DNA of 64,000 nucleotides from Nostoc sp. XA010 (GTDB lineage: Bacteria > Cyanobacteriota > Cyanobacteriia > Cyanobacteriales > Nostocaceae): positions 25,737 to 89,736 of the forward strand of contig NZ_JAIVFX010000027.1 in assembly GCF_020829625.1 (NCBI RefSeq), written 5' to 3'. Positions 53,851-63,422 of this stretch are shown piece by piece (the first letter of the stretch is position 1; the number at the start of each line of letters is the position of its first letter). A program made the position numbers and the translations under genes. The notes beneath the pieces were generated by a model. It did no database searches, had not been told where the DNA came from, and was given only the letters and a program-made list of their open reading frames with translations.

Positions 53851-54615
53851 ATGAGTCACCATCCCGTTATCACGCTCAATCAGATTAGCAAGGTCTACAC
53901 CAATGGCACTGTTGCCCTGCAAGACCTCAATTTAGCAATTCCAGAGTCGCAATTTGTTAGTTTAGTTGGCCCCTCCGGGTGCGGTAAAAGTACAGTTCTG
54001 CGACTGATTGCCGGATTAGGGCGCACGAGTTCTGGTAGTATTGACTGGGGTATAACTCAGCAAGCAAGAAAACTGGCTTTTGTTTTCCAAGATGCCGCAC
54101 TCATGCCTTGGGTAAATGTCTGGGAGAATGTTCGTCTACCGCTAAAGTTGGCGAGAATGTCTAAAAAAGATAGCCAAAAATTGGTGCAGCAGACATTAGC
54201 GCTGGTAGGATTAGAAGGCTTTGAAGAGAACTATCCCCGCCAATTATCAGGTGGGATGAAAATGCGAGTATCAATTGCTAGAGCATTAGTTACTCAGCCA
54301 AATATTTTATTGATGGATGAACCATTTGGCGCATTAGATGAAATTACTCGTAGCAAACTCAATGGTGATTTACTAGATTTGTGGCTTCAACAGCGCTGGA
54401 CTGTGGTTTTTGTTACCCACAATATTTACGAAGCAGTGTACTTATCAAATCGCGTGCTAGTTATGGGGACAAGTCCCGGAAGGATTGTAGCTGATGTAGA
54501 AATTGATGTTCCCTACCCCCGTAACGATGACTTTCGCACATCATTGCTGTATAACCAGTATTGCCGTGAAATTTCTCAGCATCTAGCTAAAGCTATGAGC
54601 TTTGCGCCAATTTAA
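53851..54615 (+). CDS. ABC transporter ATPase (NitT/TauT type)
   Basis: 254 residues. Walker A is GPSGCGKST, the Q-loop is FQDAALMPW, the signature is LSGGMKMRVSIARAL and Walker B is LLMDEPFGALDE, then VTHNIYEAVYL with the switch histidine. The pattern fits the NitT/TauT family that works with NMT1-like binding proteins. 28 bp after the binding-protein gene and 14 bp before the permease gene. Confidence 0.92.
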   Translation: MSHHPVITLNQISKVYTNGTVALQDLNLAIPESQFVSLVGPSGCGKSTVLRLIAGLGRTSSGSIDWGITQQARKLAFVFQDAALMPWVNVWENVRLPLKLARMSKKDSQKLVQQTLALVGLEGFEENYPRQLSGGMKMRVSIARALVTQPNILLMDEPFGALDEITRSKLNGDLLDLWLQQRWTVVFVTHNIYEAVYLSNRVLVMGTSPGRIVADVEIDVPYPRNDDFRTSLLYNQYCREISQHLAKAMSFAPI

Positions 54616-54629
54616 AATTTTGAATTTAT

Positions 54630-55457
54630 ATGCTATTCATCCGTCGCACCAAATCACAAAAGACATCGAGCAAGTTTCTTTCTGCTGACGTTTTGGCACC
54701 GATGGTAGTTGGCATTATAGCATTATTTTTATGGGATATATTTGTGCGGATAACACATCTTCCTCCTTATATACTCCCTGGCCCTTTATTAGTATTTAAA
54801 ACCTTAATTACTGACTGGAATGAGCTTTTTCCATCACTATTAATTACACTGCAAATCACAGTCGTTGCTTTTATTGCTGCGGCTATTTCTGGTTTACTAA
54901 TGGCGATTTTGTTTACCCAAAGTAAATGGATTGAACGCAGTTTATTTCCTTATGCAGTAATTTTACAAACAACTCCGATAGTTGCGATCGCACCCTTAAT
55001 CATTCTCTGGTTAAAAAATAACACTTTTGCCGCTTTAGTAGTTTGTGCTTGGATTGTCGCCTTTTTCCCCATCGTATCCAACACTACACTAGGACTCAAC
55101 AGCGTTGACCAGAACTTGCTCAACCTATTTCAACTTTACAAAGCTTCTCGCTGGCAAACTCTCCTGTATCTCCGTTTACCCAGCGCCATGCCCTATTTCT
55201 TAGGTGGTTTAAAAATTAGCGGTGGTTTAGCATTAATTGGCGCAGTTGTTGCCGAATTTGTCGCTGGTACTGGTGGGGCAAAATCTGGCATTGCTTACCG
55301 AATTTTAATTTCCAGCTACAACTTACAAATTCCTCGGATGTTTGCAGCATTATTTCTCACAACTGGATTGGGTGTATTAATTTTTGTCAGCTTGAGTGCC
55401 TTATCTGACCTTATATTAAGTAAGTGGCATGAAAGTGCAGTGAAACATGAGAATTAA
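54630..55457 (+). CDS. ABC transporter permease (NitT/TauT type)
   Basis: 275 residues with about six membrane helices, including VLAPMVVGIIALFLWDIFV near the start. The EAA-like loop ASRWQTLLYLRLPSAMPYFLGGLKI is the ATPase-contact motif of binding-protein-dependent permeases. LPPYILPGPLLVFKTL and QTTPIVAIAPLIILW are also typical. It completes the importer. The 3' gap 55458-55640 is filled with dispersed repeats (CGCAGAGG units and AAGCTACGCGTAGCGTCTCG). Confidence 0.92.
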   Translation: MLFIRRTKSQKTSSKFLSADVLAPMVVGIIALFLWDIFVRITHLPPYILPGPLLVFKTLITDWNELFPSLLITLQITVVAFIAAAISGLLMAILFTQSKWIERSLFPYAVILQTTPIVAIAPLIILWLKNNTFAALVVCAWIVAFFPIVSNTTLGLNSVDQNLLNLFQLYKASRWQTLLYLRLPSAMPYFLGGLKISGGLALIGAVVAEFVAGTGGAKSGIAYRILISSYNLQIPRMFAALFLTTGLGVLIFVSLSALSDLILSKWHESAVKHEN

Positions 55458-55459
55458 GA

Positions 55460-55625
55460 TTTTAAAACGCAGAGGAACGCAAAGGTTTACGCAGAGGAAC
55501 GCAGAGGAGTTAATTCTCTGCGAACCTACCCTGCGGGAAGGCGTACCACTTCGTGGAAGCAAGCTACGCGTAGCGTCTCGTAGAGAAGCGCCTATGCGCT
55601 TCCCTCAGCGTCCCTCTGGGTTAAA
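55460..55625. repeat. Dispersed repeat block between permease and oxidase
   Basis: CGCAGAGGAACGCAAAGG and ACGCAGAGGAACGCAGAGG (55468-55508), then GCAAGCTACGCGTAGCGTCT (about 55559-55580). The second part is a near-palindrome. Similar units are at 9680-9700 and 33495-33510. Confidence 0.65.
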
Positions 55626-55640
55626 AAAAGGATATAAGCT

Positions 55641-56984
55641 ATGACGACATTGGATGCCCTAATTAATTCTCTAGAAGGTATAGAAACCATCACTGACTCC
55701 GCCCAAGTCGCAAAATTATCCCAGGATTATCACAGCTTTAGCCCGGTACTTGTGCCGAAACTAGAGGGAAAAGTCGGGGATATTGTAGTGCGTCCCGCCA
55801 ATGAAGGAGAGGTTTTAAAAGTTGCCGCCGCCTGCGCGAAACACCGTGTACCCCTGACAGTGCGAGGTGCGGGAACTGGGAATTATGGGCAATGCGTACC
55901 GTTGCATGGTGGCGTAATTTTAGATATGACGCGGATGCAGGGGATTCCTTGGGTAAAGCCAGGGGTGGCGCGGGTAGAAGCTGGGGTAAAGTTGGCGGCG
56001 TTGGATAAAAAAACCAGAGAAATCGGCTGGGAAATCCGCATGGCCCCCTCCACGTACCGCACAGCCACAATTGGCGGATTTATTGCTGGGGGTAGTGGGG
56101 GCATTGGTTCGATACAATATGGGTTATTAGGCGATCGCGGTAATATCCTAGCATTGCGAGTGGTAACTGTAGAAGATGAACCCCGTGCGATCGAATTACG
56201 CGGCGACGACGTGCAAAAGGTGAATCATGCTTGGGGAATTAACGGCATTATCACTGAAGTAGAAATCCCCTTGGGGCCTGCTTATCCTTGGGCAGAAGTG
56301 ATTGTCACCTTTGACGACTTTATGACAGCAGCAAAGTTTGGTCAGGCTCTTGGCAATGCTGATGGCATGATTAAGAAGTTGATTTCTGTATTTGCATCCC
56401 CAATTCCTCAATACTTTCACGCCCTACAAGAGTATATTCCTGAAGGGACTCACCCAGCATTTTTGATAATTGCTGAATCGAGTTTGGAATTCTTACCAGG
56501 TTTGGTGCAGCAATATGGCGGCAAAATTACTTATGAAAAACCAGCCGAGGAAGCGGGTAAAGGTATACATTTAGCAGAATTTTGCTGGAACCACACTACC
56601 TTACACGCCCGGAGTGTAGATACTGGTATTACCTATTTACAAAGTATGTTTCCTCACGACCGCAGTTTGCAACTGGTACAACACATGTATCATCACTTCG
56701 GCGATGAGGTAATGATGCATTTGGAATTCTTTCGCGTGAACGGTGCGGTAGTTCCTGGTGCTTTGCAACTTGTGCGCTACACCACCGAAGAACGTCTCAA
56801 CGAAATTATCCGCTATCACGAAGAACACGGTGTGAGTATTGCCAATCCCCACACGTATATTATTGAAGAGGGCGGCAGAAAAGTTATTGATCCTGAGCAG
56901 TTAAAATTTAAGGAAATAGTTGATCCATATCGGTTGATGAATCCCGGTAAAAGCAAGGTTCTTCAATTGCAAATTCAAAATTAG
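55641..56984 (+). CDS. FAD-linked oxidase (GlcD/D-lactate dehydrogenase-like)
   Basis: 447 residues. The FAD-binding PCMH domain has VRPANEGEVLKVAAACAKH, VPLTVRGAGTGNYGQCVPL and TIGGFIAGGSGGIGSIQYG. The C-terminus has YRLMNPGKSKVL, the common end of FAD_binding_4 oxidases. No signal peptide. The GTGNYGQC sequence contains a cysteine and lacks the usual histidine for covalent flavin, so the flavin is likely non-covalent (inference). It follows the ABC importer with a repeat-filled 183-bp gap on the same strand. Substrate unknown; a 2-hydroxy acid is possible. Confidence 0.85.
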   Translation: MTTLDALINSLEGIETITDSAQVAKLSQDYHSFSPVLVPKLEGKVGDIVVRPANEGEVLKVAAACAKHRVPLTVRGAGTGNYGQCVPLHGGVILDMTRMQGIPWVKPGVARVEAGVKLAALDKKTREIGWEIRMAPSTYRTATIGGFIAGGSGGIGSIQYGLLGDRGNILALRVVTVEDEPRAIELRGDDVQKVNHAWGINGIITEVEIPLGPAYPWAEVIVTFDDFMTAAKFGQALGNADGMIKKLISVFASPIPQYFHALQEYIPEGTHPAFLIIAESSLEFLPGLVQQYGGKITYEKPAEEAGKGIHLAEFCWNHTTLHARSVDTGITYLQSMFPHDRSLQLVQHMYHHFGDEVMMHLEFFRVNGAVVPGALQLVRYTTEERLNEIIRYHEEHGVSIANPHTYIIEEGGRKVIDPEQLKFKEIVDPYRLMNPGKSKVLQLQIQN

Positions 56985-57129
56985 CAAACTACAAAAAACA
57001 CATCTCAGAACTTTTTCTGTATATTTGTGTAACTTGTCTTCAAAAAACTAGCTGCTAGACGTTTATAATTTGTGGTTTGATTTTAAGAGCCGTGGGGATA
57101 ACCCAAAATCCACCATTCCAAAATCGCCC

Positions 57130-58176
57130 ATGATTGAAATTGACGGTTCCTACGGAGAGGGAGGCGGACAAGTTCTTCGCACTTCCTTAAGTCTAGCAGC
57201 CATCACTGGCGAACCCATACGAATTTCAGGCATTCGCGCTGGACGCACAAAGCCAGGATTAGCAGCACAACACTTAACCGCAGTTCGGGCTGCGGCGAGA
57301 ATTTGTAATGCCCAACTACAGGGTGATGCTTTAGGTTCAATGCTACTGGAATTCATCCCAGGTAGTGCTGTGCAAGCTGGAACTTATACCTTTGATGTTA
57401 GTAAAGCACAAGTTGGTGGTTCTGCAGGTGCGATCGCTCTAGTTTTACAGACAATTCTCTTACCTTTGGCACTAGCATCTGGCAATTCCCAAGTCACACT
57501 AAAGGGTGGAACTCATGTGAACTTTAGCCCGACAGTGACGTACATTGAGCAAGTTTATTTGCCGATACTGCAACGCATGGGTGTAGAAGCCCAAGTCAAG
57601 TTAGGCGCTTGGGGGTGGTTTCCCAAAGGTGGCGGAGAGGTACAGTTGCAGGTGGATGGCGGTGGTAAACTCAACGGGATTAACTTGTTGGAACGGGGAA
57701 ATTTACAACAGGTGCGAGGGCTAGCAGTGGTAACAGAATTGCCTTCGCATATTCCCCAACGGATGGCGAATCGTGCCGAGAATTTGTTACGTGAAGCCCA
57801 TTTGAAAGTTGCTGTACACGCTTTGCGAGAAAGAGGTATAGCACCTGGGGCGGGTATTTTTTTAACTGCTGAGTATGAGAACAGCTTGACTGGCTTTGGT
57901 GGATTTGGACGATTACGGTTGTCGGCGGAAACAGTTGCAGAAATTGCTTGTCAGCAACTACTTGAGTTTCATAAAACCGGCGCAGCAGTAGATGAACATT
58001 TAGCAGATCAGTTATTATTACCAGCTGCTTTAGCGTCACAGGAGAGCCATTACCGGGTGGCTGAGGTGAGTAGACATTTAACGACCAATGCAGCCGTAAT
58101 TGAACAATTTGGGTTGGCGCAGATTAGGGTAAATGAAGCCGAGAAAATCGTATCGGTAAAGAGTTTGACTAGATGA
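57130..58176 (+). CDS. rtcA: RNA 3'-terminal phosphate cyclase
   Basis: 348 residues from ATG 57130 (MIEIDGSYGEGGGQVLRTSL); an upstream TTG at 57070 is unlikely. GSYGEGGGQVLRTSLSLA, RAGRTKPGLAAQHLTAV, GGSAGAIALVLQTIL and a C-terminal DEHLADQLLLPAAL with the active-site histidine region are all RtcA motifs. It converts 3'-phosphate RNA ends to 2',3'-cyclic phosphate using ATP. No rtcB is next to it. A hairpin (GCCTCATTTCC and GGGAATGAGGC) at about 58278-58305 may end the transcript. Confidence 0.95.
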   Translation: MIEIDGSYGEGGGQVLRTSLSLAAITGEPIRISGIRAGRTKPGLAAQHLTAVRAAARICNAQLQGDALGSMLLEFIPGSAVQAGTYTFDVSKAQVGGSAGAIALVLQTILLPLALASGNSQVTLKGGTHVNFSPTVTYIEQVYLPILQRMGVEAQVKLGAWGWFPKGGGEVQLQVDGGGKLNGINLLERGNLQQVRGLAVVTELPSHIPQRMANRAENLLREAHLKVAVHALRERGIAPGAGIFLTAEYENSLTGFGGFGRLRLSAETVAEIACQQLLEFHKTGAAVDEHLADQLLLPAALASQESHYRVAEVSRHLTTNAAVIEQFGLAQIRVNEAEKIVSVKSLTR

Positions 58177-58275
58177 AGTAGAAAAAGCTTTAAGAGATTG
58201 CCTTATGTAAGAGTCTTCGGTTTACCCACATCCCCTATGACAATATTAACCGTGCGGTGTGCGCTGCATAGAAAT

Positions 58276-58309
58276 TTGCCTCATTTCCAAAAGTGGGAAT
58301 GAGGCAAAG
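58276..58309 (+). terminator. Possible terminator of rtcA
   Basis: TTTGCCTCATTTCC pairs with GGGAATGAGGCAAA around a short loop, followed by GGTGTTTTATTT. About 100 bp after the rtcA stop. No gene otherwise in 58177-58599. Confidence 0.5.
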
Positions 58310-58599
58310 GTGTTTTATTTAAGCGGAGACAGAAAACTTTTGATAGTTTATTTAAGAGGATTTGCAATCAAACTTGTAACCTGCATGGTTTGCAACAATA
58401 AGCGACTAACCAATTTACAAGGCAATGCAAATGTAGTTGAGACTTAGTTCAGTTGTCTCTAAATAGTTGCTCTTTAGTTAAGTATGGAACAGAGCGTTTG
58501 AATTTACCTCTGTCAAAGGCATATACTTAGGTTAAGTCAGTTTGCGATCGCAAATACAAGGGATTAGTCATTGGGCGTTCGGCATTCGTCTGGTAGAGC

Positions 58600-58830
58600 C
58601 TTTGAACTCCATTAATGAGTCTTTGAACTCCATTAATGAGTCTTTGAACTCCATTAATGAGTCTTTGCACTCCATTAATGAGTCTTTGCACTCCATTAAT
58701 GAGCCTTTGAACTCCATTAATGAGTCTTTGAACTCCATTAATGAGTCTTTGAACTCCATTAATGAGCCTTTGAACTCCATTAATGAGTCTTTGCACTCCA
58801 TTAATGAGCCTTTGAACTCCATTAATGAGT
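58600..58830. repeat. 21-bp tandem repeat array, 11 copies
   Basis: Eleven copies of CTTTGAACTCCATTAATGAG plus one base, some with CACTCC or GAGC, and a partial twelfth copy. Each copy contains the near-palindrome ACTC(C)ATTAATGAGT. It lies between convergent rtcA and the GPH transporter. Heptad peptides in both strands are byproducts of the 21-bp unit length. Confidence 0.92.
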
Positions 58831-58864
58831 CTTTGATACTCGTGAACAAGCATAAAAATTCACC

Positions 58865-58905
58865 TTGTCCCCTTGTCTCCCCTGCCCCCTGCCCCCTGCC
58901 CCACT
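58865..58905. repeat. C-rich CCCCTG repeat
   Basis: CCCCTGCCCCCTGCCCCCTG and nearby T/C-rich sequence, of the same kind as the repeat inserted in lysC. Confidence 0.6.
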
Positions 58906-58908
58906 CCT

Positions 58909-60360
58909 TTAACTCCCCTTCTTCTCTTGCCGTTCTTTGAGTTTCAGCATGATCTCTGCGTGCATTTCGCGGGTAATTGGGTAAAAATACGTTAAAACTA
59001 AGCCACAAAGCAAACAAACTGTAGGTATAGGCCCAACAGCAATACGAATCGCAAACAGTGCAGATTCAGGTTGGATGGGTAGTGGGCTTCCGGCTACAGA
59101 TTCTTTGAAACCGGATATTTGCAAAGCATTTCCCACCAAAAACAGCCCGAAAGCTAAACCAAATTTTTGTAGCAAAACCATGAAGCCATAAAAAATGCCT
59201 TCTCTGCGTTGTCCAGTTTGCAGCTCATCTAATTCAATCACATCTGGCATCATCGACCAGGGAATTAGATAAGCTGTGGAGACACCAATACCTGCCATGA
59301 CAGCCATCACATACATCAAAACTATTTGACCAGGCTGTAAGAAAAATAGTCCGGCGGCGGCTATTATCCACAAACTCATTCCCAGAAAATAAACAACTTT
59401 TTTCCCGACTTTTTTACTCAACTCACCCCAGACAAATAGCATCAGCAGGGCAGTTGCTTGGACTGCAATCAGCACTGTGGGCACATCTGATTCTTTAAGT
59501 CTCATACAATTGACTACAAAATAGGGAATAATGCTGGCTGTAATTTGCACACCTAGCCAAGAAAAAAGATATATACCAATAACAAATAAGAAAGGTCGGT
59601 TGCTGAAGACAATTTTTAGCTGTTCGCCGAAGGGGAGAGATGCAGGTTCCTCGGCTAGGATGCGTTTAGCCTCAAAAGCCAAGATGCGATCGCGGACTCC
59701 AAAAACGCACCAATATAATCCTAAAATCGAAATTACAGTACAAACTGCTGCTAAAACGAGATATGCTTGTTGGCGATCGGCAATTTTGATAAAAATAATT
59801 AGCGCTAAAATCAATGACAGAATGCTGCCACCAATGGAAAATGTAAAGCGATAGCTGTTAAGGCTGGTGCGCTCGTCGTAATCTTGAGTTAGTTCTGGAG
59901 TCATCGCCGTATAAGGCAAATTCACAACTGTGTAAAACGACTGAGATAGCACCCCAATTGCTACGTAATACCAGAACAGCGGCCAGATATTCTCACTCTG
60001 ATTTGGACTAAATTGCGGTACAGTCCACTGCAAGAAGAAGAAAATTCCAAAGGGAATTGCTCCATAAAACATCCAAGGAAGACGACGGCCCCAACGGCGA
60101 GATTTCGTTTTATCAGTCAGGAACCCGACAAGCGGATCATTTACCCCATCCCAGATTTTGCCAATCATCAAAATAGTGCCAGCTAAACCCGCAGGGATAC
60201 CAGCGACATTGGTAAAGAAAATCAGCAGATAAAAGACAGAGATATTTGCAGTAATTGCCGGCCCTAAATCCCCTGCACCGTAAGCCAGCTTGGTTTTTAA
60301 GTCGAGTTTTTCAGTAAGAGGATTTCGTTGGGCATCGCCATCAGCAGTAGAATCATTCAT
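58909..60360 (-). CDS. GPH family sugar transporter (MelB-like)
   Basis: 483 residues from ATG 60360; a GTG at 60372 is also possible. About 12 membrane helices. KLAYGAGDLGPAITANISVFYLL at the start, KIWDGVNDPLVGFLTDKTKS with the paired aspartates of the MelB cation site, and RWGRRLPWMFYG are GPH hallmarks. Imports sugars (often glycosides) with Na+ or H+; the substrate cannot be deduced. C-terminus is basic (KERQEKKGS). Convergent with rtcA, across the 21-bp array. Confidence 0.88.
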   Translation of the reverse strand: MNDSTADGDAQRNPLTEKLDLKTKLAYGAGDLGPAITANISVFYLLIFFTNVAGIPAGLAGTILMIGKIWDGVNDPLVGFLTDKTKSRRWGRRLPWMFYGAIPFGIFFFLQWTVPQFSPNQSENIWPLFWYYVAIGVLSQSFYTVVNLPYTAMTPELTQDYDERTSLNSYRFTFSIGGSILSLILALIIFIKIADRQQAYLVLAAVCTVISILGLYWCVFGVRDRILAFEAKRILAEEPASLPFGEQLKIVFSNRPFLFVIGIYLFSWLGVQITASIIPYFVVNCMRLKESDVPTVLIAVQATALLMLFVWGELSKKVGKKVVYFLGMSLWIIAAAGLFFLQPGQIVLMYVMAVMAGIGVSTAYLIPWSMMPDVIELDELQTGQRREGIFYGFMVLLQKFGLAFGLFLVGNALQISGFKESVAGSPLPIQPESALFAIRIAVGPIPTVCLLCGLVLTYFYPITREMHAEIMLKLKERQEKKGS

Positions 60361-60437
60361 AAAACTTTGCACTCATACTAAAATAAAAAGTCTGCGATTG
60401 CCTTCAATACTAGCTATCTACCACTCCCGTTAGACTT

Positions 60438-60959
60438 ATGCCAGACCTTTATGTTTCTTGGTCAGATTATCACCAAAAAATTGAACAACTGGCTATTCAG
60501 ATTTATGAATCCGGTTGGGAATTTAACCAGATTATCTGTCTTGCCAGAGGAGGACTACGAATCGGAGATATTCTCTCGCGCATATACCAGCAGCCGTTGG
60601 CAATTTTAGCAACCTCATCTTATAGTGGCGCTGGTAAGCAAGAAAGAAATAATTTAATTTTCTCTCGCCACTTAACGATGACTGCCGAAAAGTTAGGTTC
60701 GCGCATTCTCCTAGTGGATGATTTGGTAGACTCTGGCATCACACTCCAGCAGACTATACCTTGGCTCCAGCAAAATACTGATTTCCCCATTGAGGAAATT
60801 CGCACCGCCGTTCTTTGGTATAAAGCCTGTTCAGTTATAGCACCCAATTATTATGTTGATTATCTGCCTGATAACCCCTGGATTCATCAACCTTTTGAAC
60901 ACTACGAGCAGATGAACCCCGCAGAACTCGCGGTTAAAGTAAATAAAGTTAGAAGTTAG
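60438..60959 (+). CDS. Purine-type phosphoribosyltransferase
   Basis: 173 residues. The PRPP loop is RILLVDDLVDSGITLQQT, preceded by IICLARGGLRIGDILSR and SSYSGAGKQERNNL. The pattern matches the Gpt/hypoxanthine-xanthine type of type I PRTase. It transfers a base to PRPP, forming a nucleoside monophosphate; base preference is uncertain. Convergent with the second topoisomerase. Upstream it faces the GPH transporter start with 78 bp between them. Confidence 0.85.
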   Translation: MPDLYVSWSDYHQKIEQLAIQIYESGWEFNQIICLARGGLRIGDILSRIYQQPLAILATSSYSGAGKQERNNLIFSRHLTMTAEKLGSRILLVDDLVDSGITLQQTIPWLQQNTDFPIEEIRTAVLWYKACSVIAPNYYVDYLPDNPWIHQPFEHYEQMNPAELAVKVNKVRS

Positions 60960-61022
60960 AAGTTAGGAGTTAAAAGTTAGGAGTTATTAATTCAAAACTC
61001 CTAACTTTTAACTTCTAACTCC
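60953..61022. terminator. Bidirectional hairpin made of heptamer repeats
   Basis: GGAGTTAAAAGTTAGGAGTT and AACTCCTAACTTTTAAC are inverted and pair around an A/T loop. It lies between the convergent phosphoribosyltransferase and topoisomerase genes and overlaps the stop region of the latter. Confidence 0.7.
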
Positions 61023-63172
61023 CCAAACTTAGGACTCCACCACCCCTTTGGCGTACTGAAATAAGCCACATCTTTATGTTTGGTGTCTTTACGGGATTGT
61101 GGGTCACAACATCGCAACATTTTCTTACTTTGCCCCTCTTTGATATAACTGTACTCTTCTAAAGGTTTCTTACATACTGGGCAGGGATATGCCGTCATCT
61201 TCACGGGAGCCTTTTGTTGATTCTCAGCCTGAACTGTTTTAGTTTGTGGTGGCTGCCAAGTTTTGTTAAAGTCGCTCCAAAATAGCACGACATTTTCACA
61301 GCCTTTTGTGCATTTGAGGAAATATTTCTTTTTGACTTTACTGCTCGGAATTTTGGCGAGAAAGTTTTTGCATTCAGGGCATCGCGTCTTGGAAGTTTCA
61401 TATTTCCGCTCGCTTATCACATTAGCTTTACCTGTTGGGGAACTCGCAACTACAGTTTTAGCTTTGGAAAGCGCTGGTACAAAGTAATTCTGATTCCAAC
61501 TAGTTAAATAATGCTGCCAAGAGTTTTTTCCTTCAGAAATTGCATCAAGGGCATCTTCCATTTTTGCTGTGAATTCCGCCTCTAGTAAATCAGGCAGTGC
61601 TTTGAGCAAAAACGCATCAACTTCTAACCCTAACGCTGTCGGTTGCAGATGGTCTTTTTTCAACTCAACATAATTTCGTTTTTTTAAGGTAGCAACAGTA
61701 GGAGCATAGGTACTTGGGCGGCCAATTCCTTTACGTTCCATCAGTTGCACCAATTTTGGTTCACTATAACGGGGTGGTGGCTGCGTCTGCTTCTGCTCAT
61801 GTCCAGCATTCTCCAGTTTCAGCGCTTGTCCCTGTTGTAATGAAGGTAAAACACTATCCTTGCTAAGATTATTCCAGTACCGGGCATAACCGTAAAATTC
61901 AATCACTTGCCCTCTAGCTGACCACAGTAGAGAACCAGACTGAGTAATCACTAAAGTTTTACGCAATTGGGCAGCCCGACACTGAGAAGCAATTGACCGT
62001 TTCCAGATCATCACATACAGATTAAACTCATCATCAGGAAGTTCTAAACGCAATTGAACTGAGGGACGAAATACATCCGTTGGACGAATCGCTTCATGTG
62101 CTTCTTGAGCCGATTTGCTACTGCGATGCTTGGCGACTTGCGACGGTACATTCTGAGGATCATTTTGCTCTAACCATTTACGGGCGCTGGCACAAAATTC
62201 TGGACTTAGCATTACTGAGTCTGTTCGCATATATGTTATCAGCCCTGCCTCATAAAGCTTTTGGGCCACAATCATGGTTTTGTCGGGAGCAAACCTCAAC
62301 TTTGAACCGGCTGCTTGCTGAAGGCTGGAAGTTGTAAATGGTGGAGGTGGCTGGCGGTTAACGATTTTTCCTTCAAAATGAATCACCTGATGAGGATGTC
62401 GCTGTGCTTCTTCAACTAAACGTGTAGCCTCTGCTTCTGAAAGAACGCGCTTAGACTCCGGTGTTTCTGGACTATTACCTACTTTCGCGTCATCGTGAGT
62501 TTCAGTTTCTTGGTCTGCTGCATCTTTTGCAGAATCTACCGTCCCTTTGTAAAAAGCCCGAAATCCTTCAGCATAATCTACCCAGACACTCCAGTAATCT
62601 TGGGGGACAAAAGCCAGAATTTCGTTTTCTCGCTGACAAATCAGGTGCAACGTGGCGCTTTGGACTCTGCCAACACTCTTAGCGCCGTTATTCAATGCCC
62701 AAACTAAAGGGCTACCTTTATAACCCACCAACTTATCTAGGCAATCTCGGCACAGCCCAGCACCAATTAAGTTTTGGTCTAGCTTTCTGGGATTAGCGAT
62801 CGCACTTTGCACTGCCGATGCTGTAATCTCAGTATAAATTACTCGTTTCGGTTCCTTTAAACCCAGCGTTTCCTTTAGATGCCAAGCGATTGTCTCGCCT
62901 TCCCGGTCTGGGTCAGTTGCTAAGACAACTTCATCAACCTGCTTCACCGCAGACTTGAGCTTCTGAATTGTTTCCTTCGCTCGTTGGTCACGCGGGACGT
63001 AATTGCACCGAACATTACTGCCGTCCATGACGAAGCCCAAGGAATCGTCTCCTTCATTGCTGAGTTCTCGGATATGGCCACAACTGGCTAGAACTTTCCA
63101 ATCCGAACCCAGAATTTGACTGAGTTTTTTGACTTTTCCGGGAGATTCTACCACAAGCAGGCGTTTGATCAT
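61001..63172 (-). CDS. Second type IA DNA topoisomerase
   Basis: 723 residues from ATG 63172 (MIKRLLVVESPGKVKKLSQI); the frame is open further up to 63241 but the first part is not family-like. LVVESPGK and ATDPDREGETIAWHL form the TOPRIM domain, and LITYMRTDSVML holds the active-site tyrosine at about residue 314. GIGRPSTYAPTVATL is intact. An acid-rich insert with ETETHDDAKVGNSPETPES lies at about 205-260. The C-terminus has two cysteine zinc ribbons (TRCPECKNFLA...CTKGC and YPCPVCKKPLE...CC), unlike the first TopA. Role may differ, for example decatenation or recombination; not decided. Confidence 0.88.
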   Translation of the reverse strand: MIKRLLVVESPGKVKKLSQILGSDWKVLASCGHIRELSNEGDDSLGFVMDGSNVRCNYVPRDQRAKETIQKLKSAVKQVDEVVLATDPDREGETIAWHLKETLGLKEPKRVIYTEITASAVQSAIANPRKLDQNLIGAGLCRDCLDKLVGYKGSPLVWALNNGAKSVGRVQSATLHLICQRENEILAFVPQDYWSVWVDYAEGFRAFYKGTVDSAKDAADQETETHDDAKVGNSPETPESKRVLSEAEATRLVEEAQRHPHQVIHFEGKIVNRQPPPPFTTSSLQQAAGSKLRFAPDKTMIVAQKLYEAGLITYMRTDSVMLSPEFCASARKWLEQNDPQNVPSQVAKHRSSKSAQEAHEAIRPTDVFRPSVQLRLELPDDEFNLYVMIWKRSIASQCRAAQLRKTLVITQSGSLLWSARGQVIEFYGYARYWNNLSKDSVLPSLQQGQALKLENAGHEQKQTQPPPRYSEPKLVQLMERKGIGRPSTYAPTVATLKKRNYVELKKDHLQPTALGLEVDAFLLKALPDLLEAEFTAKMEDALDAISEGKNSWQHYLTSWNQNYFVPALSKAKTVVASSPTGKANVISERKYETSKTRCPECKNFLAKIPSSKVKKKYFLKCTKGCENVVLFWSDFNKTWQPPQTKTVQAENQQKAPVKMTAYPCPVCKKPLEEYSYIKEGQSKKMLRCCDPQSRKDTKHKDVAYFSTPKGWWSPKFGELEVKS

Positions 63173-63422
63173 AGCAACTGCGTTTTCGATTTTGAGCAAT
63201 AAACTGGCAATTGCAATTAACGATGGCTGCGCCAACGTCAAAGGCGAACGCCTATTCTCGTGATATGGATTTTCTAGAATACTGTACCAAAAAGCTTTGG
63301 CTATTGCTGAACTCAGTTTAGAGAGAAATCATTCTTAACACATCTCGAATTGCTATCAGTATTTCAGTTTATTGAGTCTTTGGTTAAGAAGAAAGCGGAA
63401 GAAATTGGAATTATCAAAGACT

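Noticed and set aside
58259..58447. 62-codon ORF after rtcA
   Set aside because: Overlaps the rtcA hairpin and has no recognisable features.
58600..58830. CRISPR array
   Set aside because: Units are contiguous 21-mers without unique spacers, and no cas genes are present.
58527..59017. Heptad-repeat ORFs across the 58600 array
   Set aside because: Three overlapping frames on both strands are open only because the 21-bp unit contains no stop; one overlaps the real GPH transporter gene.
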